From: a virus
IMG/VR virus record: IMGVR_UViG_3300020470_003428
Location: 1-64,000 of that record
Length of the DNA stretch: 64,000 nt
Direction: 5' to 3' (one strand)
Shown: piece after piece, positions 33,400 through 41,945 of the stretch
Layout of the letters: every line of letters starts with the position of its first letter
How positions within the stretch are numbered: the first letter of the stretch is position 1
The notes under the pieces: model-generated
The model's database searches: none
Seen by the model: the letters and a program-made list of their open reading frames with translations, nothing else
Told to the model about the DNA's origin: nothing
Made by a program: the position numbers and the translations under genes

Positions 33400-33612
33400 G
33401 TGGACTGGGACGCAGAACTTAAAAACGAACAATGTGAAAGTATGCTCACTGTTTATCAAGATCACATTGAAGAATTACAAAAAGAAATCAAAGAGAAAGA
33501 AGTGCATATTAAATTCCTAGAGCAACAATTAGAGTATAAAACTATGGGTCCACCTGACACAGAACCTGTTGATACTCAAACTTTTCTTTCTATTGGCCGC
33601 AACCTGCTGTAA
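33400..33612 (+). CDS. Coiled-coil protein (GTG start)
   Basis: The 70-residue product is a long acidic and basic coiled coil (HIEELQKEIKEKEVHIKFLEQQLEYK). It starts at GTG four bases after the preceding stop and converges on the minus-strand gene, overlapping it by 23 bp. Probably expressed with the previous gene. Confidence 0.55.
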   Translation: MDWDAELKNEQCESMLTVYQDHIEELQKEIKEKEVHIKFLEQQLEYKTMGPPDTEPVDTQTFLSIGRNLL

Positions 33613-33892
33613 CATCAGCGCCTGAACCTATTTCGTCTTCTTCTAATCGGCCCGGTCTCCACCCACTTTGCCAAATACTTTTAGATTTTTCGTTAAGTTG
33701 ATCGGGAGTCTTGTCCCACTTATGAAGCGCCATGATAATACTATCTCGAATATCTTCACTATTAGGTACGCCGCTATAACGAATGAGGATTCGAGATGCA
33801 TTGGTGATATCGTCATTAGTTAGATTTTCTAGGTCTTTAGATGCTAATCTATCCGCGATTTCTTTGTCTGTCTCGTAAAGTGGACTAGGCAT
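33590..33892 (-). CDS. Hypothetical acidic protein (100 aa)
   Basis: The protein is helical and acidic. ITNASRILIRYSGVPNSEDIRDSIIMALHKWDKTP is a compact predicted fold without a known name. It is flanked by the 316-bp non-coding stretch at its 5' side. Function unknown. Confidence 0.65.
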   Translation of the reverse strand: MPSPLYETDKEIADRLASKDLENLTNDDITNASRILIRYSGVPNSEDIRDSIIMALHKWDKTPDQLNEKSKSIWQSGWRPGRLEEDEIGSGADVTAGCGQ

Positions 33893-34108
33893 GGTGCCAG
33901 GGTGCCAAGGGTGACAGTGCTACTATAAACTTTTTTTGAGTTTATCTTTCTTATTTAATTAAATATCTACAAAATCGTCACATATTTCAATACTAAGTGT
34001 TTTAAAAAGTGAACAACTTTCTATTTTTCTAATAAAGGTTTTCTAGAAGGGTGTCACCTATGGCCCCATTTATGAGACTCATTCGAGCAGAAGAGATATA
34101 AACAACAA

Positions 34109-34136
34109 GACCCTGGCACCTAAGTACCAGAGTCCT
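34109..34136. other. Bidirectional hairpin
   Basis: GACCCTGGCAC pairs with GTACCAGAGTC around a CTAA loop (11 bp with two G-U pairs). Its left arm is also one arm of the 11-bp inverted repeat with 33893-33903, so two alternative structures are possible. It may be a second terminator or part of a regulatory element. Confidence 0.5.
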
Positions 34137-34139
34137 AAT

Positions 34140-34180
34140 AAAAAAGACCACTGATTAAGTTATGTCAGCAGTCTTGGTGT
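34140..34180 (-). terminator. Terminator of the primase-helicase gene
   Basis: On the minus strand AAGACTGCTGA pairs with TCAGTGGTCTT (11 bp with G-U pairs) and is followed by TTTTTTATTA. It begins about 30 bp after the primase-helicase stop. Confidence 0.75.
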
Positions 34181-34208
34181 GAGATTAATTTATCTAGTCT
34201 CGAGAATC

Positions 34209-36557
34209 TCAGTTTGGACCAAGCCAGATTCTTTGACTTTTACCATTTCTTTTGATTCTCTTCGGTTTGTAACCTAATCTTTTTAAGCAGTCAGTTACTG
34301 GTGTTGTCATTTGATGTTGTTGAGCAACATTGACATCGACCCATGTGAACAGATCTGCAAGGATGACGTAAGATTGGCCTTGATAGTAGCCACTGCTATT
34401 GGTCTCTAACGCACGAGTAACCAAGGCGTCAATAGGGTTATCTCGTGTGAATGAATCTTGATAGTCAGCAATATAGCTGAGCTCGTAACTGGAAAAGACA
34501 TGAACAGGATCGTCTAGGTAAGCCTTATATGCTGCAGCCCATATTGAATCACGATCTTTCTTCAGCCTATCTAAGTCAATAATTTTTAACGCAGGATTCT
34601 CTTTCGAAGGTACTTTGCCTTCTACGATGATCGGCATAAACCTACGATTTCCTGTTGGATCACATAGGAAGTCTGAGTTATTTGTAGCAGCAGCTAAGAC
34701 GAAGGCACGAGGATAAGATTTCTCATTCTCATACTTGCGAGCAGATCTATCGACAGAGACAGAAACTAGGTTCTTTAATTCTTCCGAGTACTTTCGTTTG
34801 CAGTAACGTTCAAACTCATCCATGACAACGATGAATCCTGCATGCAAAGCGTGGGGTTTTTCCTTTAGGTATTCAATCCCCTGCTGCATAGTGACTACCC
34901 AAGGGTAGGTACCAGGGTCATCTAATGATGGTGGAGTTAAGTATTGGAAGAAGGTTGTTTTACCGCAATTTTGGTTGCCGATTAAAATTGGCATCCAGTC
35001 ATGGCGACATCCCGGAGCTAAAACTCTGGCTACCGCACCAATCAGGAAACGTTTGATGATAACATCTGCCAGTAAATTTCCGCAAGGCATGACAGGATTT
35101 TGCATGTCATCCTTTGGTACACCTAGGATCTCAGAGGCAATTCTATCAAAGTAAGTACAAGGACTAGCACTAGCTGCGCATCTTTCTAAGTAGGATTTTA
35201 CGGGGTGGAATCTATTCTCATACCCAATAACTCCTGCTAAATCAAAAACTAGGGTTTTAGGAAAGACCTGTCTTTGACCTCTAGAAATATAGACATAAGC
35301 TTGAGATATATCGTGTATTTCTCTTGGTTGTTGCTCTGGACCATAAACCAACTGTTGGCTCATGCAATTCAATCGCAAGCCGTTGTAATGACTATCAAGT
35401 AGATCTTTAATTCGTTCAACTAAGTCCTCGTTATTACTATTGTTATTTCCTCTTGAGCGAGGAGTATTCGGAGGTTCTTCATGATCAAAGGTGGCGACTT
35501 CAGCCGGTTCATTATTATCATCTGGCTTATCTATAACTGCTATTTGTGTCCAAGGTTTATTCTCATCAAACAAACCTTGAGCTTGTTCAATAGGTTCTAC
35601 AATATCTGGTTCACCGAGAAAATCCTCATGGTCATACCCTGCAAAAGCATCTCCATGGACTCCTAATTTAAAAGATCCTGAGTTACCTTTTAGTTCGGGA
35701 GGTAAAGACTGCCTCCAGCCGGGTTGTTGGGTATCGGCAGCCCAAAAGATGGTTGCCAACGATTTACCACGCCATCCATAGAAGAATTTTTCGCTGGTTT
35801 GAGATTTATTTTTTCCTTTTCCGTGGTGTCCTCTAGATGCCCATTCTGACCAACAGGAGAATAAAGCTTCTCCTCCAGTACTGGCTGCTCTGGTGATACT
35901 ACAGAATTGGTCTCTATCACCATCGGAAGTAGGATCCAACACATGCTCGAGACAATAAGCAGCAAGGTTAATTGAATGTTCATCAACATCGGCTGATTGG
36001 GAGTGATAAGTCGTCCGTTGATGTGCTGCGTGTGCTACCGCATCATCTATGAAAGATTCAGGCAATACTGCTTTCGGTTGCCAAACAGGGTGTTGAGCAC
36101 GACTATTACCGTAGAAAATCCTGCAACGGTCAGAACAATTAGCGTCACCTCCTAAAGATTTGATCAGGAGTGATGTGATTGATTGGTATAGTTCTCCATC
36201 GCTAATCCTATGAGGAAGTTGAAATACAACTCTAAAGCGATGCTTATCTGCCTTAGGATTATGGCTTGCAGAGGTATACACCCATGCTGCCAAGCTAGAT
36301 AAGGAATGTTTAGCGAATTGTTCTAATGTTAAACCGTTATCAATGTCGACGACGACAAGATCAGCGTGGTCGAAGGCTGCGCTATTCCTGTGGTCGGACA
36401 CCATCGCTGCAGGAATAAAGGCTCCGCCATGTGAAATATGATCCTTTAAATCAAATATCGTACCTGATTTCCTTTGCCAATTCTTACCAAAGGCTGGTGA
36501 CCATACACTTGGCTTGTCTTTTATTGTGGGATGAATACTGAATTCAATCTTTCGCAC
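34209..36557 (-). CDS. Primase-helicase (AEP-like primase plus VapE/D5-type ATPase)
   Basis: The 782-residue protein has an N-terminal archaeo-eukaryotic-primase-like region with ADLVVVDIDNG (D71 and D73 as metal ligands) and HRFRVVFQLP. A DQFCSITRAAS...ALFSCWSEWA region (about 215-240) resembles PriCT domains. The C-terminal VapE/VirE-like helicase ATPase has Walker A GNQNCGKTT (527-535), Walker B MDEFER (579-584) and ATNNSDFLCDPTGNRRF (sensor and Arg). It probably primes and unwinds phage DNA. It is the largest replication gene here. Confidence 0.85.
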   Translation of the reverse strand: MRKIEFSIHPTIKDKPSVWSPAFGKNWQRKSGTIFDLKDHISHGGAFIPAAMVSDHRNSAAFDHADLVVVDIDNGLTLEQFAKHSLSSLAAWVYTSASHNPKADKHRFRVVFQLPHRISDGELYQSITSLLIKSLGGDANCSDRCRIFYGNSRAQHPVWQPKAVLPESFIDDAVAHAAHQRTTYHSQSADVDEHSINLAAYCLEHVLDPTSDGDRDQFCSITRAASTGGEALFSCWSEWASRGHHGKGKNKSQTSEKFFYGWRGKSLATIFWAADTQQPGWRQSLPPELKGNSGSFKLGVHGDAFAGYDHEDFLGEPDIVEPIEQAQGLFDENKPWTQIAVIDKPDDNNEPAEVATFDHEEPPNTPRSRGNNNSNNEDLVERIKDLLDSHYNGLRLNCMSQQLVYGPEQQPREIHDISQAYVYISRGQRQVFPKTLVFDLAGVIGYENRFHPVKSYLERCAASASPCTYFDRIASEILGVPKDDMQNPVMPCGNLLADVIIKRFLIGAVARVLAPGCRHDWMPILIGNQNCGKTTFFQYLTPPSLDDPGTYPWVVTMQQGIEYLKEKPHALHAGFIVVMDEFERYCKRKYSEELKNLVSVSVDRSARKYENEKSYPRAFVLAAATNNSDFLCDPTGNRRFMPIIVEGKVPSKENPALKIIDLDRLKKDRDSIWAAAYKAYLDDPVHVFSSYELSYIADYQDSFTRDNPIDALVTRALETNSSGYYQGQSYVILADLFTWVDVNVAQQHQMTTPVTDCLKRLGYKPKRIKRNGKSQRIWLGPN

Positions 36558-36756
36558 AGGGTTCTACCTCTCTTAAATGATTTTGAGCTTCTATTAGGTC
36601 GTTACAAAAACGACATGATCCGAGATAACAAGCTAAGTGACGAACAAACGTAGATTTTCCGCCTGTTAACGGATAGGTATGGATCGTTCCCCCTAGTGGA
36701 GTTGTCAGAATTAGTTCTGGCTTGGGCATCGGGGTTTCACAATTTAGTACACGCAT
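36544..36756 (-). CDS. Small Cys-containing hypothetical protein
   Basis: The ATG at 36756 gives 70 residues; an upstream in-frame TTG is less likely. HLACYLGSCRFCNDLIEAQNH holds a possible metal site (H, C, CxxC, H). Its end overlaps the start of the primase-helicase by 14 bp, so the two are probably co-translated. Confidence 0.6.
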   Translation of the reverse strand: MRVLNCETPMPKPELILTTPLGGTIHTYPLTGGKSTFVRHLACYLGSCRFCNDLIEAQNHLREVEPCAKD

Positions 36757-36832
36757 ATGGAGTATGCCGATTATTCTGACGAATTGCAAATTTACTCTTT
36801 TATTCTAAAATCTATTCAAAGTATCTTTTCCC

Positions 36833-37420
36833 ATGCCGTTGACAACTAATAATTGGTTGCAAAAGACAGCAGTGATTGCAGTAGCCGGCACCTTTGGTCT
36901 ATCTCACTTATGGATGATTAGTTTAATCGCTAACAAAGAAGGTGGGCTGCCGAAGTTTAATCTACCTGTCGGTCCATATAGTCAATACACAATTGATGCT
37001 AGTAAGGAAGGCTACAGGATTACCCATCGGATGAATGATCCGAAGGTGATGGAGATGCGTAAGGATATCGTTGTCCCTCAAGGAGGGTTGTTCGGTAGCA
37101 AGAAAGATAAGAAAATTTTCCAGCTTGAGCAGTACACCATGGAGGGCCATCAGCATTTGGTAGGTCCAGGTATCTTTCAAGCTCAAGAAGGAGGAGACGG
37201 AAAACTTACCGAAAAACAAATCGCCTGTCTCAAGAAAGCCGGATCCGGAGCAGGAGTTGGGGCTGCGGTTGGCGCTGCGGCAGCTTCTGAGTATATCGCT
37301 CCTTCCGTTTCTTCCATACCTATTATCGGTTGGGTTGCATCTGGCTTTGCTACTGCTTTCGGAGCTAAGAAAGGGGGTGAAGTAGGAGAAAATCTGGCTG
37401 AGTGGTACCATGACTGCTAG
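36833..37420 (+). CDS. Membrane protein with Gly/Ala zipper
   Basis: The 195-residue product has an N-terminal hydrophobic helix (residues 10-30). A C-terminal Gly/Ala-rich helical hairpin (about 130-178, GAGVGAAVGAAAAS, VASGFATAFGAKKGG) resembles glycine-zipper membrane or bacteriocin-like proteins. It overlaps the oxygenase-like gene by 11 bp. It may be a host-envelope or lysis-related protein. Confidence 0.65.
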   Translation: MPLTTNNWLQKTAVIAVAGTFGLSHLWMISLIANKEGGLPKFNLPVGPYSQYTIDASKEGYRITHRMNDPKVMEMRKDIVVPQGGLFGSKKDKKIFQLEQYTMEGHQHLVGPGIFQAQEGGDGKLTEKQIACLKKAGSGAGVGAAVGAAAASEYIAPSVSSIPIIGWVASGFATAFGAKKGGEVGENLAEWYHDC

Positions 37421-37940
37421 GGTTGAGAGTCTATTTGGCATTCCGTTATGGGTCTTAGAAGGAGATTTACTAGAAGGTAGTTTGGAATGGGCATTGGATT
37501 TTAAGAGAAAAAATCCTGATGGTGCTCAAATGACAAACCAAGGGGGATATCACAGTCGGGATATGCAAGACGAGTTCCCTTTCTTTGATCACTTGAAATC
37601 AAGAATCGAGACATTACCTAGATGCAAGGTTGTTTCTGCTTGGATCAATGTTAACGGTCAAGGACATTCCAATAGTATTCATACACATCCTCTAACGGAT
37701 ATTGCGTTGGTGTGGTATTTAACGAACAACCAAAACGCCTTGAGACTTGTAGATCCTTTGGGAGGAATGAAGCATAAATTATTGCGAGCTTTGGACTATA
37801 CAAACATGGATGATACGAACCTAGTCCGAGCTACTGCAGGGGATATGGTGGCTTTCCCAGGATTCATTCCTCATTTGGTTGAGCCTAATAAAGAGGAAAC
37901 CGAACGTGTGTCAATTGCTATAAATCTAGTATGTCCATAA
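37410..37940 (+). CDS. 2OG/Fe(II) oxygenase-like protein, TIGR02466 type
   Basis: The 176-residue protein has H91-x-H93 (SIHTHPLTDIALVWYL), distal H155 (FIPHLVEPN) and R166 (TERVSIAINLV). It is a compact member of the TIGR02466-like group. It lies directly upstream of hli on the plus strand, in the otherwise leftward replication region, so both look like an inserted auxiliary cassette. Confidence 0.8.
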   Translation: MTARVESLFGIPLWVLEGDLLEGSLEWALDFKRKNPDGAQMTNQGGYHSRDMQDEFPFFDHLKSRIETLPRCKVVSAWINVNGQGHSNSIHTHPLTDIALVWYLTNNQNALRLVDPLGGMKHKLLRALDYTNMDDTNLVRATAGDMVAFPGFIPHLVEPNKEETERVSIAINLVCP

Positions 37941-37963
37941 CGATTGTTGATGGACGGTATAAG

Positions 37964-37994
37964 ACTAAGTAATATTACCTAGTGGCTATACTTA
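37964..37994 (+). promoter_or_regulatory. Possible hli promoter region with hairpin
   Basis: CTAAGTA and TACTTAG form a 7-bp inverted repeat. A TATACT hexamer (37987-37992) lies 28 bp before the hli ATG and could be a -10 element. No good -35 is seen at normal spacing. Weak evidence. Confidence 0.3.
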
Positions 37995-38019
37995 GCTTGT
38001 AATCTTTTCTTTAGATTTA

Positions 38020-38205
38020 ATGACTACGACTACTGAGTACGGCAAGCAAAACATGTTTGCCAAGGAAGTAGCTCCTCATGTTACAGAGGCTGGATCTTAT
38101 TCAGAGCAATCAGAATTACTTAACGGTCGTCTTGCAATGATCGGCTTTGTTGCTGCTCTTGGTGCTTACGTTACTACTGGTCAACTCATCCCTGGCATCT
38201 TTTAG
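38020..38205 (+). CDS. hli: High-light-inducible protein
   Basis: The 61-residue protein carries the Hli/Lhc signature E32-LLNGR-LAM-IGF (residues 32-43) in a single membrane helix. Hli proteins bind chlorophyll and protect photosystems under light stress. They are standard auxiliary genes of marine cyanophages. Its last 90 bp overlap the minus-strand nuclease gene. Confidence 0.95.
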   Translation: MTTTTEYGKQNMFAKEVAPHVTEAGSYSEQSELLNGRLAMIGFVAALGAYVTTGQLIPGIF

Positions 38206-38952
38206 AATTTGTTTAGCTAGTCGTTCTTCTTCTTTTATTTCTTGATAACGACGAACTTTTTGAAGCCATTTTGTTTGGAACTTCGCTAATTCGTTGGCAT
38301 TTAATATAAAACTTTGGTCCATCTCTGGTGTAGACACAATGATTTCAGCACAGCTGACGTTGACTCCCAAAGTTTCCTTGCATGCCTGAGCATAAGCAGC
38401 TAACTGCATTGCACATTTATTGAACTTATTCCATCCAGTAAATAAGCTTCTATTAGAACTATTAGAAGAAGGATAGTAGCGACAATAAGGTTGATTAGAT
38501 GTTTTAAAGTCTCCAATAATCACTGTGTCATTACGGATTCCTAGTAAATCAGGACACCCGCAATACATATATTTATGACTCCAAACTCTACTGATTCCGT
38601 CCTCGCCTGTACAGAATTTCCATTCTGGTCTTAAGGGCATTTCACTCCAGATAAATTCATCGTATTTATCTAAGTGTTTACTTATTCCCTCCCAAAATGG
38701 TTGGTATTCTTTTTCTATTGTTATTTCTTTCCCTCGAATATAGTCCTCGCAGGCTTGGTGTACCGCTGAACCTCGCTTGGCTGCGGCTGCGGCACCGTTC
38801 GGATTCTTGATTTGCCAGTTCAGCAGAGCTTTCTTGCTCTTTTCTGATGATGTTTTTCCGAGGATAGTTGTTACGGATGGATATGCTTTATCTGCTTGAT
38901 CTGTTGCATAATGACGTTCGCCGTCTATCTCAAATCGAGTCGGCGCAGTCAT
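38116..38952 (-). CDS. PD-(D/E)XK nuclease (RecB/Cas4-like)
   Basis: The 278-residue protein has VTTILGKT, GSAVHQACEDYI (H65), GCPDLLG (D135), VIIGDFKTS (D148, K150) and MQLAAYAQA (Q183). This is the motif order of RecB-type PD-(D/E)XK nucleases, found in many phage recombination or DNA-degradation systems. Its C-terminal residues are antisense to hli. Recombination or host DNA breakdown is the likely role. Confidence 0.85.
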   Translation of the reverse strand: MTAPTRFEIDGERHYATDQADKAYPSVTTILGKTSSEKSKKALLNWQIKNPNGAAAAAKRGSAVHQACEDYIRGKEITIEKEYQPFWEGISKHLDKYDEFIWSEMPLRPEWKFCTGEDGISRVWSHKYMYCGCPDLLGIRNDTVIIGDFKTSNQPYCRYYPSSNSSNRSLFTGWNKFNKCAMQLAAYAQACKETLGVNVSCAEIIVSTPEMDQSFILNANELAKFQTKWLQKVRRYQEIKEEERLAKQILKDARDELTSSNVSTKSSNKADHCKTTVK

Positions 38953-39009
38953 AAACAGTTACATTATTTCTTCTAATGTAACAATTTATTGAGTTTTGTC
39001 ACAAAATTG

Positions 39010-39244
39010 GGGGCTTGGCTCTTCAGTGTCCTTGTAACCAGCCTATGAAAAGAGGCTCCCATTAAACCCCTTCGGCACTACTGGTTAACCTCGATGGGTC
39101 CCTGATCTGGTAAGACTAATTCTTGAAAGAAGCAAGATTACCGTCCTGCTAGAACCAACCACATAGCCCGAGTAGTTGCTTTCTCAAATTAAGGGAGAAC
39201 ACTTAATGGCGGCAATCATGCAAAACCTCCGAAGGAAGCCCCTA
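39010..39244. ncRNA. Candidate structured RNA or structured intergenic element
   Basis: The 295-bp gap between two minus-strand genes has no ORF of note but is rich in pairing. A closing pair is GGGGCTT (39010-39016) with AAGCCCC (39238-39244). Inside are AACCAG/CTGGTT, AGCCT(8 nt)AGGCT, GGTAA/TTACC with an inner TTCTT/AAGAA, TTAAG/CTTAA and CCTCCGAAGG. It resembles no tRNA, tmRNA, RNase P or group I intron core that I can see. Strand is unknown. Confidence 0.35.
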
Positions 39245-39247
39245 TAA

Positions 39248-39637
39248 TTACTCTGCCGTATTTTCCTTAGAATTCAAGAACTCTAACGCATTACTTAATA
39301 TATCCTTTTGTTGCTGTTGTTCTTGGTAGGCAGAATACTCTTCTGTCACCTGAGAAGACAAGTGAACCATTCCTTTTAATATCTCTTCAATTCCTCTCAC
39401 ATTATCTAACTTACGTGCCAATGCTGGTCCTGCTAGCAATAGATATGCCAATGTTGCAGTGTCTGGTATGTACCCATTAAAACTGACTCCACCAGAGGTG
39501 AAGCCATTGACTAGATAACGTAAATCTTCTGTTGCTTTAGCTATAAGTCTTAAGTACTCACCATTGTGCTTTGTCTCTTGGAGAATGTCTGTTAGCAGTT
39601 GGTGGTCGTTCTTCTCTGTCTGTTTCTTTGTAGTCAT
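39248..39637 (-). CDS. Hypothetical protein (129 aa)
   Basis: The ATG at 39637 (MTTKKQTEKN) is preferred over an upstream in-frame start lying deeper in the neighbour. The product is helical with a Gln-rich stretch (YQEQQQQKD). It overlaps the previous gene by 80 bp. Function unknown. Confidence 0.6.
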   Translation of the reverse strand: MTTKKQTEKNDHQLLTDILQETKHNGEYLRLIAKATEDLRYLVNGFTSGGVSFNGYIPDTATLAYLLLAGPALARKLDNVRGIEEILKGMVHLSSQVTEEYSAYQEQQQQKDILSNALEFLNSKENTAE

Positions 39638-39818
39638 GAATAATTGTGCCTTGGAAAACGTTTGCAAATTGAAGTGCAGCCCTATCTACTGAGCTTAGTT
39701 GTTTCCAAGCTTTATTACATTCTGCTTGCCCGTATTGATCGATAATACGCTTGACATCCCTACCGCAAGTTGCCTCACGGAGGGAATCAAGTGCTATTGA
39801 ATATTCAGACCCAGTCAC
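39558..39818 (-). CDS. Hypothetical protein (86 aa)
   Basis: The protein contains a compact helical region (SIALDSLREATCGRDVKRIIDQYG, AECNKAWKQLSSVDRAAL) common in small phage replication-region proteins. A charged tail then overlaps the following gene. It overlaps the 249-residue gene by 14 bp. Confidence 0.6.
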   Translation of the reverse strand: MTGSEYSIALDSLREATCGRDVKRIIDQYGQAECNKAWKQLSSVDRAALQFANVFQGTIIHDYKETDREERPPTANRHSPRDKAQW

Positions 39819-40554
39819 TGCCGATACTTTCCTCGGTAGTTTTCTTGCCTATTTCATGGTCTGCACCTAGTTCATCTCTGTGAGTAGGAGGCAGTCCTCT
39901 AGTTGTCGCCTCTGCTGGCTTACCAGCAAAAGGATCTGCGTTGTCATATAGAGCAGGTAGATACCATTTATCTTTGATTTCTGCCCATTTTTTAGCGACG
40001 GCATTTCTGACAGGCGCTTTCAGGGGAGCAGGAGTTAATGTATAAACAGTGTCTGTACCTGATCCTTTTCGAGCTAACTTCATCATGAAGTTGTAGACAC
40101 CATCGTCGTTCGCCTCGTAAGAATCCATAGACAGGATTTCTTCTAAGGCTGTACGTAGTCCTCGAGTATTGAACTCGATAATGGCAAAGTCTTTCTTCTC
40201 TTTGATATAGCCAATAAAGCTAAGAATTTGCTTTGGCTTATCTAAGTCATCTTCCGTATGAGATCCATATTCAACTTTACGTTTAAATTTAGCCTCATAG
40301 TTTAAGCCGATATCCTCCTTATAGTCTTTTGGATAACCCTCAGAGAAAGGAGTCGTATGTGGTTGACCATCATTTTTAAAATACTTATAGCCACTAATGA
40401 CATGACCAGTATCAAAACCACCGCAGACGATTATTTCATGAGAATCGCCATCTTTTAATTGTTTACCAGGTGAGTAGAAGCGATCAGTTTCTTCCTGTGT
40501 AAAAGTGTTTGCTGTGTCTGTAGCAAACTTATGATCTGGAGGAAAGAATCCCAT
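39805..40554 (-). CDS. Replication-region protein, unknown (249 aa)
   Basis: The protein is mixed alpha/beta with a C-terminal acidic stretch. It lies three bases downstream of the SSB gene and was probably transcribed with it. Its place with SSB and a nuclease suggests a DNA-replication or recombination accessory. No motif allows naming. Confidence 0.7.
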   Translation of the reverse strand: MGFFPPDHKFATDTANTFTQEETDRFYSPGKQLKDGDSHEIIVCGGFDTGHVISGYKYFKNDGQPHTTPFSEGYPKDYKEDIGLNYEAKFKRKVEYGSHTEDDLDKPKQILSFIGYIKEKKDFAIIEFNTRGLRTALEEILSMDSYEANDDGVYNFMMKLARKGSGTDTVYTLTPAPLKAPVRNAVAKKWAEIKDKWYLPALYDNADPFAGKPAEATTRGLPPTHRDELGADHEIGKKTTEESIGSDWV

Positions 40555-40557
40555 AAT

Positions 40558-41247
40558 TTATTTCCAAGAGTTAGAGGTTGGCATGTCACCAGGATCGTCG
40601 TCACCCATAAACGCAGAGGGCTCATATCCTGATGCGGAAGTATCTTTAGCTGGATCTTGAGCTCCAGAACCTCCTTTTGTTCTTTCGTGAATGCGGATAC
40701 GTCGGCATTTCACTTCCGTATAGATTTTTCCTTTCGAATCTTTTTGAGGAGTGAGCATACCTAATACTTCAGCTAAGCTTCCCTTTGGATAATCAAGGAT
40801 TCGTTCCTTCCAATTACCGTATCCTCTTACTCGATACCAGTCAGTGTGTTGAGTACCTGCAACATATCTGTTGACTGCGACACTTCTACTAGCGCTTTTC
40901 TCTGCTGCTCTTCCATCCTTAGAAAAGCGTCCAACAAACATTGCTTCGTTGATGAACTGGTCTGGGTTGGCATTACAGATAGTACTAATGGTGATGATGG
41001 GTATGCCATCATGTTCTGTCTCTTTTTCTCCTAAAGCTAGAGCACCAACAACAAGAATATTCTCATCTGGCTTTTTCGCTTGAAATTTAGAAGCGGGACC
41101 GGAACTGTTTTTCAAAGCTGCTCGAAGGATAACCGCCATCGGTTCAGGAGTGCTTGCAACAGCAGGAGCTTCTAAATACTCCTGTCCATTAATGACGACC
41201 TGAGTGGGTATTGATCCTAGAGCAACCGTAAGAATTGCTGTAGACAA
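40558..41247 (-). CDS. Single-stranded-DNA-binding protein
   Basis: The 229-residue protein has an OB-fold-like core: INEAMFVGRFSKDG, KSASRSVAVNRYVAGTQHTDWYRVRGYGNWKERILDYPKGSLAEVLG. A basic segment and an acidic C-terminal tail (DDDPGDMP) follow, as in bacterial-type SSBs. An extra N-terminal domain of about 80 residues precedes the fold. It coats ssDNA in replication. Confidence 0.75.
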   Translation of the reverse strand: MSTAILTVALGSIPTQVVINGQEYLEAPAVASTPEPMAVILRAALKNSSGPASKFQAKKPDENILVVGALALGEKETEHDGIPIITISTICNANPDQFINEAMFVGRFSKDGRAAEKSASRSVAVNRYVAGTQHTDWYRVRGYGNWKERILDYPKGSLAEVLGMLTPQKDSKGKIYTEVKCRRIRIHERTKGGSGAQDPAKDTSASGYEPSAFMGDDDPGDMPTSNSWK

Positions 41248-41306
41248 ACTTCTTCATAGTGTGGGCAATTCAGAATAACGCTGCTCGTAGCGGATGCAAG
41301 TTTTAT

Positions 41307-41945
41307 TTATACCATCTGTGGTGTTGCACCTTCGTGAGCATAATTCCTTAGCCATTGAGGAATAGGTGGAATCGGCTCTGCTGTCTGAGGCATAACAAGT
41401 ACGACTATTTCTCCAGAGCTTTCTTCTATTCTCATTGGACCACCATTAAACGAACTAAGGATTACAGAAGCATTGAGTGTACTCAATCCTTTAATTGCTC
41501 GTTGAATGTAAGAGATGTTGTATCGACCAGCTGTTGCAGATACGGACTGTGCATCTAATCGATCCCAATGATCTAAACAATCTTTCAAAGCTTTGGCTAA
41601 GTTCGGAGAATTGACTGAACTGCGATTGATTGGAATTTCTTTTGTTTCTGAAGTGGTCTTCCTATATGTCGTGACCTTTGCAATATCGTTTTCAATTACC
41701 AAAGTTCTAGTAGCTGTTTTAACTCCACGAGAGGCTTTTATCAGTTCTGAATTTGGTAGTAGATTAATTGTTTCATCGCCTTCTCCTGCTGGATCAAAGG
41801 CTAAGCAGGCTACGTTTCCTTTATCTGTAGAAGCTAGGAAGACTCCTCCTCTCTCATGAGGTGTTAATTCAACGGCTTGGTAGGGAGCATAAGTGCCTGT
41901 AAATTCAGACGCTATGGCAAGCAGTGCCGAATTGCAACTGAGCAT
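41307..41945 (-). CDS. Possible sliding-clamp-like protein
   Basis: The 212-residue product has a clamp-type pattern: ELTPHERGGVFLASTDKG, YNISYIQRAIKGL and GPMRIEE...IVVLVMP. This resembles phage versions of DNA polymerase III beta domains. Usual clamps have three such domains; this one is shorter. The neighbouring SSB supports a replication role. The match is by pattern only. Confidence 0.5.
   Translation of the reverse strand: MLSCNSALLAIASEFTGTYAPYQAVELTPHERGGVFLASTDKGNVACLAFDPAGEGDETINLLPNSELIKASRGVKTATRTLVIENDIAKVTTYRKTTSETKEIPINRSSVNSPNLAKALKDCLDHWDRLDAQSVSATAGRYNISYIQRAIKGLSTLNASVILSSFNGGPMRIEESSGEIVVLVMPQTAEPIPPIPQWLRNYAHEGATPQMV

Larger units (their letters stand above)
33893..34208. 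other. 316-bp non-coding stretch with paired inverted repeat
   Basis: This AT-rich gap between minus-strand genes holds no convincing gene or tRNA. An 11-bp inverted repeat GGTGCCAGGGT (33893-33903) / ACCCTGGCACC (34110-34120) brackets most of it. Inside are a TTTTTTTGAGTTTATC tract and an AT-rich core. A hairpin at 34109-34136 and a terminator at 34140-34180 lie at the right side. Confidence 0.6.

Noticed and set aside
34209-36557. Whole primase-helicase as a virulence-associated E protein only
   Set aside because: VapE-like motifs cover only the C-terminal part; the N-terminal DxD primase-like region makes a fused primase-helicase the better reading.
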